From: Anniella stebbinsi | Lineage: Eukaryota > Chordata > Lepidosauria > Squamata > Anniellidae | DNA: 64,000 bases | Direction of reading: 5' to 3' | Assembly: GCA_029215795.1 (NCBI GenBank) | Contig: JARDYH010000003.1 | Coordinates: 106,052,609 to 106,116,608, forward strand | Part shown: positions 56,558 to 64,000 of the stretch, one piece after another | Numbering within the stretch: position 1 is the first letter of the stretch | Layout: each line of letters opens with the position of its first letter | The notes under the pieces: model-generated | The model's database searches: none | What the model saw: only the letters and a program-made list of their open reading frames with translations | What the model was told of the DNA's origin: nothing | Made by a program: the position numbers and the translations under genes

Positions 56558-56765
56558 TGCTGTTATCAAACTAAACAAATTGTTGTTATCAAACTACTGT
56601 TATCACATGAAATGGAAATACTTCTGTTATCAAACTGGTGATATCAAACATAATGAAAGTATAAATTATGTCATAAACAAACTGTTGTAAACTGCTGTTA
56701 TCACATGTAATGAAAAAACTACTGTTATCAAGCTGCTGTTATTATACATAATGAAAGAAACTGAT
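56558..56765 (+). repeat. degenerate GTTATCAAACT tandem tail
   Basis: CTGTTATCAAACT-like units recur about eight to ten times at irregular spacing, alternating with ACATAATGAAA-like units (56606, 56648, 56705, 56746). Confidence 0.65.
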
Positions 56766-57193
56766 TATTGTTTATATATGTAGTAATATTATCTGTGCAG
56801 TAAAAAAAAAGATAAGAAAGTGAAACCTACTGTGTGTTTGGAGTCTTAGACGGTGGTTGCAATTGCATTTAACTTAGCTAATATTTTGGTTGACTATTTT
56901 TGTAAGTAGATGCGTGCAGTAGCATTATTTCATAACAATGGTATATTTTTGCCCAGGTTTGCTCATTAGAATTCTCTCTCATCAGAAAATTGGAAGACAG
57001 CTTCCACGCTTTATTCGTACTCCCTTTGAAGTCTTTTTAGCACAGTTCAAAGTCCTAATTCCTACCTTCCAGGCCCTAAATCGCTAGCAATGCAGGTATT
57101 GTAAGAACTGCCTTCTACCATATGAACCTGAACAAATCTTAAGTTAATTTTTAGAGGCCTTTCTCTTAGGAATAGGTGAATCTCAGTTTCATT

Positions 57194-57362
57194 TTAATTG
57201 AGCCTACCCAGTTCAATTTTAAGATGTTTTTAATAATGTATTTGTTTTTATCTGTTTTAATGGTTTATTTTATTGTTTTTACATTTATATTTATTGTTGT
57301 TCCCCGCCTCGATCTGGATGGAGAGGCGGGTTAGAAATGAAATAAATAAAAATAATAAATAC
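57194..57362 (+). mobile_element. L2-B LINE 3' end
   Basis: ATTGAGCCTACCCAGTTCAA then TTGTTCCCCGCCTCGATCTG, GAGAGGCGGGTTAGAAATG and an AATAAATAAAAATAATAAAT tail, the L2-B 3' end in plus orientation. Confidence 0.85.
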
Positions 57363-58918
57363 ATTTTCTTCTGCATTCAAATTTTGTAAATCTCACAAGT
57401 TTTTTCTCACCTCAATATGAAGAAATTTAGTACATTCTAATAAAAAACAAACTGAAATGAAATTCTGGTCCATCTGCACAAGCCAATTTCAATAGCTAAA
57501 GCTATTCCAAGAATGGAGAAGTCCATGATGTACTTGCCTGCCGTATAGCTGAGGAGAGAAAAAAAGAGGTGTCTTTTTATTTACCTAGGCCTACTAGATG
57601 TGTTAGTCCTTTTTACTCTGTTTTTATCTGTTCTGGCTGTTTTGCTAGTTTTCATACTTTTTATTTGATGTTATCAGTACTGTTATTTTAAATTATGTAA
57701 AACACTCTGGAAATCTTCAGACTAAACTGTGGATCATTACATTCTTGAAATTAATACATTCATGAAACATCTCTTCTTGAGTGCAATCTCAGTTTATTCT
57801 CAAGTACAGAACTGTGAAGCACTTGCTGCTGGATGGCAGCAACTTTCCTTTCCTGACGAATTCTGAGGGGAGGCAGATTAGTTTGTGAAGCAAAACATGC
57901 TTCTATTTCCCAGATAATGATTCCCAAGAATATGGAAGATGACAATCCTTGGCATAAGTGAACAGTCCAACCATTGTGTCCTCACCCATTTTCTGTTAAA
58001 CATGATCACAGAAGGTTCTCACATGCAACTTGGTTTTTAAAGCTAAGAAAAAGAGACCCAAAGAATATCCATTTCCACCACACCAGAGAGCAAGAAAGAC
58101 ATCTGGGGATTAAACACCTCAAGTGCAAATTTCTGAAAGCTTTGGCTACTCAGCACTTGTCAAAGCATTCCAGACTTCCCCTAAGAGGTGTCACTGCCCT
58201 TTACCAAGCAAAGAACAGGCTTGTCAATACAACCCTCTGGATTCTGGGGTTTCTATTTTGCCACCTATTCCTGGGGTGTCCCCAGGGGATCCGCTAAACA
58301 AGCCTCAAGGTTTTAAACAAACAAGAGTTTAATTGAGAAGCACATGCAGAGAGAGAAAGAGCCAGCTAGCCAATTGGAATTAATAATAATAACAACAACA
58401 AAAGAACATATTTAGGAGCAGTTCATAAAAGAAAAGGTGGGGAGGAGAGGGAGAGAGGGAGAAGAAGGGCCCCCCAAATACGTCATACCTGTAAGCACAG
58501 TATTACTCCTTTCATAAGATGAAATGTGTAGGATTTGACTGCACCCTGTGAAGAGCGGTTTTCCCAACAAGCTGTTCCCAGGGTTTTGAAAAGCTATCAT
58601 TCATAAAAAATTATTGAGGGGGAAGGAGGTAGCAAAGGGGAGTTCAGAAGGCCGCTGGCTTCAGTGGAAATGACAAAATAAGGCCCTCTGTAGAGCAAGC
58701 ACCTGTTTTGCGGCCTCCACAATAGCTTAACTAGAAAGCTGAAGTTCTCAAACAGGAAAAAAAGGGGACAAGAAACAAATATATATCAATGAGAGCTTGT
58801 TCTTATATCAAAATACAAGTTTTAACCCACCGAAAACTGCATTATGTAGGATTAATCCACTCTAGAATGAAAGGATACCACACACATTTGCAATATATAT
58901 TTGTATGGGAAACACATT

Positions 58919-59002
58919 GGATGGAATCCAGCCAAAGTTCAGCCTTTTTAGATTCCATTGATTTCAATGAGACGAGAGTGTGCCTGGATCCAACCCAGAG
59001 TT
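58919..59002. repeat. old palindromic repeat scrap
   Basis: TTGGATGGAATCCAGCC at the left and GCCTGGATCCAACCCAG at the right are loosely mirrored around a CCATTGATTTCAATG palindrome. Confidence 0.35.
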
Positions 59003-59189
59003 TAATGCTTTTTACATTAAACTACAATTAATTTTGATAGGATTGTGTTTATGTTTTTGTATGATATGAGACATCTGAAAGGCAACATACACATGTTGAA
59101 ATACATTATTCATATAGCACCATCGATGTGCATGGTGCTTTACAAGGCCCATGCTCTGAGCTTTTAATCTCTGATCCACATAGGGAAGA

Positions 59190-59322
59190 TGGGGAACACA
59201 TGGCTCACCAGATATTTTTTGGAGTACAGCTCCTGTCATCCCTCACCATTGGCTATGCTGGCCAGGGCTGATGGGAATTGCAGTCCAACAATATCTGAAG
59301 GGCCACATGTTCCCCACCACTG
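59190..59322. mobile_element. palindromic CAGCCTTCCCC-related element, diverged
   Basis: GGGGAACACATGGCTCACCA is mirrored by GGGCCACATGTTCCCC, with inner arms near GTACAGCTCCTGTCATCC and GATGGGAATTGCAGTCC and a central CATTGGCTATGCTGGCCAGG. It is related in layout, but its ends differ from the main family. Confidence 0.5.
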
Positions 59323-62300
59323 ATGTAGGGGAAAGAGTCAGAGAGGGAGGGGGCAAACAGGGAATGAATAGGTGATAGTTTCCTATTTAATACTGGCTTG
59401 TCTAGGAAAACTATCAATGTAAGTAGCAACATTTGCAAGAACATCTTCATTTCTTCAGTACAAAGCTTCAGTACACAATGTAAGAAAATCTCTACTATGT
59501 AAGATTCTAGTCAACATTTTTAGATGAACTTAACTTTCTAAAAGTTCATATCTTGCAAAGAAGGCTGTCTTTCAAAACTTTTAATGCAAATTGGAGAGGG
59601 AGTGTCCTCTCGTTAAATTCTGAGCTCTCTTAATTATAACCACAATCACACACACCACTTTTTGTACACTAAAATTGTAATTTAAAAAGTATACTGACAA
59701 CTCCATTGGGTCACAATGTGAAGCAACTTCCATGGAAATATTTGCTTTTCCCAAAGATTCACTAATATTTTAAGCCTTTCTATCAGTACCTTGGACAGCA
59801 CTGCAGGGACTGATTTTACCTTTATTTTTGATTCCTTGAACTTTATGAATTCAGAAGTTAAAATCTCTATTTTGATTTAGAAGTTTGAGATTTCTTGTAT
59901 GTTGCAATGATATTTATAACAGAAAATTTGATCATGCTAGAATGACCCAATTAGAACAGTAATGAACTCTGATAGCTATACAATCATTCTGGAAAATTAA
60001 GGAATATTGAACACACACACACACAATTTCTGTTTGCTTTGCTTTTGAGAAATTGTAATGTATTTTGAGAATTCTGCATGTAATAAAACAGAAGTCACCA
60101 GTGAGGTTTATACAATAATCGTGTGATGGTGAGGGGGTGTCATTTGGAAATATTTCCTTATACAAAATGTATACAAAAGCCCACAGCAATTCAAGAGCTA
60201 CTAAAAGGCACAGCATGCAATTCAATTAGAGAGTGGATTTATACCTTCCTAACCCAAATTAAACACACACACACAGCTAGAATTCACTCATCTATTATCA
60301 TGAAAATCCAACCCCTCGTTTGCTTTTAAACAAAAGAGGGAGAAAAATGGATCTCTTTTGTTTACAAGCTCTTGAAAGCAGTAAGATTGCCACAAGACTT
60401 GATCTGACTACTCTGTTTCCTTTAAAACTTGTTAACACACCCACCCCCCTGCAAATCAGCAGTGGAGATGTCCTGTATTAATCCTCTAGCATGCAGAACA
60501 TGCCCCTTAGAAGATAGAACACCACTGGAAGAGGACAAGGGGAGCTGTTGTGTTCAGAGAATTAATCTATTCTGAAAAATCAAAAGCCAGACACCCTCAA
60601 TACAGTAATCAACATATTTTCCACTGTGAAAGCCCCCCCTTTCCATTTAGAACTCAAAACCTTACCCGTTATATATTTTCAACGCACAACAAGAAGTCCA
60701 AACTCTTCCATATCTGTTATTTTTCATATCAAACTCATGGGCTTGTCTAAATCCGAGTGGGCACCCTTCAGTGAAACCCCAAATGCAAAGGAGGAAAAAT
60801 GGATTCCTATTCTTTTTCTTAAACCTAATTATTAACTGGATACAATTAGTAACTCCGCCACCCTGAATGGACAAACTCTTTGATTTGAGGGACAAAACAA
60901 AAATGCAATTGTGGACGAACCAATTCTTCGTCAGGATTTCATACATAGCAGAAAAGCTCCCACTTTGCATTCTATTTGAATGCTAAATATGTGGCACCTA
61001 ATATTTATGCAACATGCTCACCTGGCTCAGAATTGGGACTTGTCAACATAGCTGTGCCTGGTTAGATGTCACTTCCTCCATAAAGCTGTGCCCAAGGGCT
61101 GCTGGTCTTGGGGAGATTTAGAGTATCTATACCAGGAATTCTATGGTTCAATACACAGATCATGTGAAAGCATCCCTAGACTGCACTATGGGCATATCAT
61201 TTTATCGGTGTATGTAACAAATAGTTAACTGAACTTTCCTCTGTTTGCTCCAAAGTATATATTTAAAATAATATATTGCATATGTGTTCCAATAAATCCC
61301 ATCCCTGTTCTACTTTATTGGAGAATGAGAAGGTATGTGTGGGAGAAGAGGGTGAGTTTGAATACTATACATTTGATTATTCTAATTTGAAGGCAAATAT
61401 TTGATTTCAACTTTTTGGGAAGTGGGGTGGGGGGGACTACATTTGGGAAGTGAGGGGGGGACTACAGTAGCTTAGAATAACAGTATTTTAAACAAGACCT
61501 ATTTTAGGGCACATCTCAATACCTCAACAACTGAAAGGTGTATGTAAGGAAACTAATAATTTGTTCTGATTTTTTTTTAACCTAAGGGAACCAGTTTGGG
61601 ACATGGGGAGTTAATTGACCACTGTCTCTCTCGCACCCATCTCATTCATACCACATTCCACAGTGTTAGAGTTCAACAACAATACGGAATAGTACCCAAA
61701 ATAGAGAGGCAGAGTCCTCCATTCTTCAGTCTCTCTTGAATTAATTAACTGGAAATGAGTTTTGTCAATGTTTTGGAAAGGCAGCGGGTGAAAAGAAACT
61801 GCTAGAATTAATCACAGTGAGAAACTACCTCTTCAGTCTTCCAGAGTTCAGAAAAAGCCCATGAGAAGCAAAATAATAATAAAAGGGGAAGTGGGCTGAC
61901 TTACCAAGGGAACAAATAAAATTCAAACAAACTTCCAGTTCTCTAGAAACAGAGACAAGACCTAGGGCGGATGAACTTAACACCTGCTGCAGCAGTTTCA
62001 GCATTTAATTCACTTTGGAAAAGGTACATAATAGAAGAAGAAAATAAGATGCTAAAGAGTGTGTGTTGCTATTTAATTCACTACAATATATACACGATTT
62101 CACAAAGTTTGCAACTATACATTGTTTTTCAAATAATTCCTCAAATAAGAGGAACAACAATAGGTGGTTCTCATGAATAAGAGGTATTAGGACACGTTCC
62201 AGTCATTCCTTCTCATGTTCAACTGAAGTGGCAGCAGGCGATGTGTGAGTGACTCGCACTTACTTTGTCTCTGCTTCTGAGTCTTACAAAGGGGGAGAGA

Positions 62301-62934
62301 TAAATGAGTTCTACCCTCACAAGGGAAAACCCTCATGTTTGCATGCAGGACACACACATCTCCCACCCATTCACACAAGACTTGTAGCCAGCTTGGAAGG
62401 AAATGGGATCATACACATGCTTCCTTTCTTGGAGCTTTAGGTGAACATCTAGAGTCCATGACTACAAATCAGCTTCTTAGATACTGTATATTTTGCATGA
62501 ATGGAACAAATGCGCTCAAACATTACCCCTTAAACATAAGCAGCCAAATAGTCATACTTTGGGATTTGACGTTGACTTGGTACTTTATTCAGTCTAGAAA
62601 GGGGCAAGATAGTAGTCAATTGGTATCACTCCATTGATGGAACACTCTTTTGATTGAGCCGGGATGGTGGCAGCGTTGTCAGCAGAACAGGGAGGGAAGT
62701 GATTTTTTATATATATATAATTTCCCCTCCCATCTGCAGTCACTGCACTACCTCCCACACTCTTCTACCTCTCACACTCTTCTAAAGTGTTCCTCAACCC
62801 CCAGAGCAATTTGAGGGGGGCATAGGGGCTGCAGGGTGGAGGGGGAATCACCCAAAAATCACCTTGCTTCTTGTTTCATAGGCGGAAGCCCTGCTGGATC
62901 AAAGAGTAATCCATCAGCAAAGTGACACCCGATT

Positions 62935-63063
62935 AGATATAATCCTTTGACTTTATTACTCAAACAAACAAACAAACAAACAAACAATCCAAAGGACTAG
63001 TCAAGGGTTTTTATTCTGGATTGATATCATGTTCACAGCAAAACATCTTTCCTTCATAGCTAC
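62935..63063 (-). promoter_or_regulatory. 3' UTR and poly(A) signals of the ATXN10-like gene
   Basis: On the minus strand AATAAA occurs at 63015-63010, about 50 nt after the stop codon, and again at 62957-62952. A (CAAA)n-type run at 62961-62984 lies between them. Which signal is used cannot be told from sequence. Confidence 0.6.
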
Positions 63064-63254
63064 TTAAAGATTTGGCATCTTTCTGACAGACTTCAAAATT
63101 AGCTTCTGATCTTGCTGCTCAGCCTTCAATCCCATGCTCTCCAGGACAGAATTGTCAGCCAGTCCCTGCTGCTCCATCTGTGCAATGAGTTCTTGGTTTC
63201 TCTCATTCTGTTCAGTGAGGCTGCGGATTGTGTACACTGCCCACTGGCTCACAA
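63064..63254 (-). CDS. ATXN10: last coding exon of an ataxin-10-like gene
   Basis: The minus-strand frame encodes about 63 residues ending at TAA (63066-63064): VSQWAVYTIRSLTEQNERNQ, ELIAQMEQQGLADNSVLESM, then LKAEQQDQKLILKSVRKM. This matches my memory of the ataxin-10 C-terminal armadillo-like region, where a WxxYxIRxLTExNxxNQxLI block precedes a GLAD..L segment and a KLILKS tail. Ataxin-10 is a cytoplasmic armadillo-repeat scaffold needed for neuronal survival and cell division. The exon opens after a good splice acceptor: CTCTATTCAACAG ends at 63255, giving a partial first codon. No frameshift or stop is present. The upstream exons must lie beyond 64000. The family name rests on recognition by eye. 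Confidence 0.75.
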
Positions 63255-64000
63255 CTGTTGAATAGAGTTAAGGAATTTCTCCTACGCTCATTAGATCTGG
63301 GACAATTACAAATATTTGCATTTCACTAATTTACAGGGTAGATTATGAGCTTATGCTGTGTGCATGCAACTCTTACTGAAAAAAAAAAGTGGAACATCAA
63401 ATGACCATGTGCAGAATAACAATCAATATCATTTTTAACCATAAAAATAGCTTTAGGGACAAAAGCGTTTTATAGCAACACAAAGTTAATATAGGTTCCA
63501 GAATTGTTATGCTAACACTCTACATGGAAGGAGGTTAGGGAGTGATATTAAAAGTACAATCAAATGCATGTCTATTCAGAAATAACAACTCCCCCCCCCC
63601 CCCCCGGAGTTCAATGGAACTTACTCCTAGGTACGTTTATCTAGGATTGCAGCTGAATTTACCTTGCATCAGGACATTAATCATGTTTTCTTCCTTTAAT
63701 TTTCTAAAAGCTTGTTTCTATTTTAATCATTTTTGTTTTGAAGAACTACACAATAATTATTTGTTGTACATTGTTTATATACTGTGTTACTTCTGTAAAA
63801 TGAAAAGTAAAAAACAAAATCTTTTTAGACCACTAAGACTACTGGTATTGTTTTTGCTAATAAGTTAATGACTAAGGTAGTCTGCGACAATCCATTCCTC
63901 TTTCATGGTGGTCCCCCTTCAAGCAAAGTTTAAGGCAAATGTTAGATCCAGGTTTAATAATTTCCATTATCATTGATGAACTATGTTCTGAGCAGTCCAT
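63255..64000 (-). other. intron upstream of the ATXN10-like last exon
   Basis: The pyrimidine-leaning acceptor on the minus strand marks the intron end. The intron contains a 15-C run at 63591-63605 followed by GGAGTTCAATGGAACTTACT, an old palindromic-repeat scrap. No other exon is seen before the window ends. Confidence 0.6.

Larger units (their letters stand above)
54360..56820 (+). mobile_element. Penelope-like retroelement, 5' truncated
   Basis: A Penelope-like element: a Penelope-type reverse transcriptase followed in the same reading frame by a GIY-YIG endonuclease, then about 740 bp of noncoding 3' sequence with a hammerhead-like motif (56510-56555) and a degenerate tandem tail (56558-56765). 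The frame opens just after a TAA near 54354, with upstream RT fingers sequence missing. The end near 56820 is inferred from the A-rich stretch AAAAAAAAAGATAAGAAAG. The TA-rich, CpG-poor composition fits a single decaying copy. Confidence 0.8.
57365..62930. other. mostly unique intergenic sequence
   Basis: Few repeats are recognised apart from those at 58919-59002 and 59190-59322, short CA runs near 60012 and 60263, and a TA run near 62710. No further exon of the gene at 63 kb is expected here, because this side is downstream of its stop codon. Confidence 0.45.

Noticed and set aside
56558..56765. Possible origin-type iterons in the GTTATCAAACT repeats
   Set aside because: The context is a retroelement tail in a vertebrate genome, the spacing is irregular and no replication gene is nearby.

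Overview
This 64-kb window looks like intergenic DNA from a vertebrate, most likely a squamate reptile. The basis is the mix of repeats: CR1 LINEs with the ATTCTATGA-type 3' tail, two L2-like LINE families, an L1/Tx1-type LINE, a Penelope-like element, tRNA- and 5S-derived SINEs, and many palindromic or hAT-like miniature elements. The species cannot be named from the sequence. There are no operons, bacterial genes, CRISPR arrays or phage genes.

Only one host coding segment is recognised. It is the last coding exon of a gene resembling ATXN10 (ataxin-10), on the minus strand at 63064-63254, with a short 3' UTR and poly(A) signals. Everything at lower coordinates would be its downstream intergenic flank, and I found no other exon there. 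Every longer open frame elsewhere belongs to transposon debris or is a chance frame.

Layout. 1-13.3 kb: old LINE scraps, several miniature DNA transposons (1339-1639, 5935-6318, 10000-10767, 11769-12084) and a minus-strand tRNA SINE at 8615-8812. 13.3-17.0 kb: a nearly full-length but broken L2-like LINE (called L2-A here) with a repeated 5' UTR, an endonuclease and a reverse transcriptase. 17-26 kb: CR1 tail, a palindromic element, a 5S-like SINE, a second LINE family (L2-B) and an unusual CpG-bearing octamer array. 26.2-32.5 kb: a dead hAT transposon of about 6.3 kb split by at least four later insertions. 32.5-42 kb: a LINE graveyard in which L1/Tx1 sequence is split by L2-A and CR1 copies and abuts an inverted CR1 carrying ORF1 and endonuclease remains. 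42-54 kb: sparse miniature elements, microsatellites and AT-rich repeats. 54.3-56.8 kb: a Penelope-like element with reverse transcriptase, GIY-YIG endonuclease and a hammerhead-ribozyme-like motif. 57.4-62.9 kb: mostly unique sequence leading to the ATXN10-like exon.

The elements do not work together as a system. Their value is as an insertion record: junctions and continuing reading frames give relative ages. No functional undescribed system was found. The best leads are the hammerhead-like motif with the pseudo-repeated tail of the Penelope element, the hairpin-array elements beginning TAGGGATG, and the CpG-rich hairpin-bounded insert inside the hAT relic.
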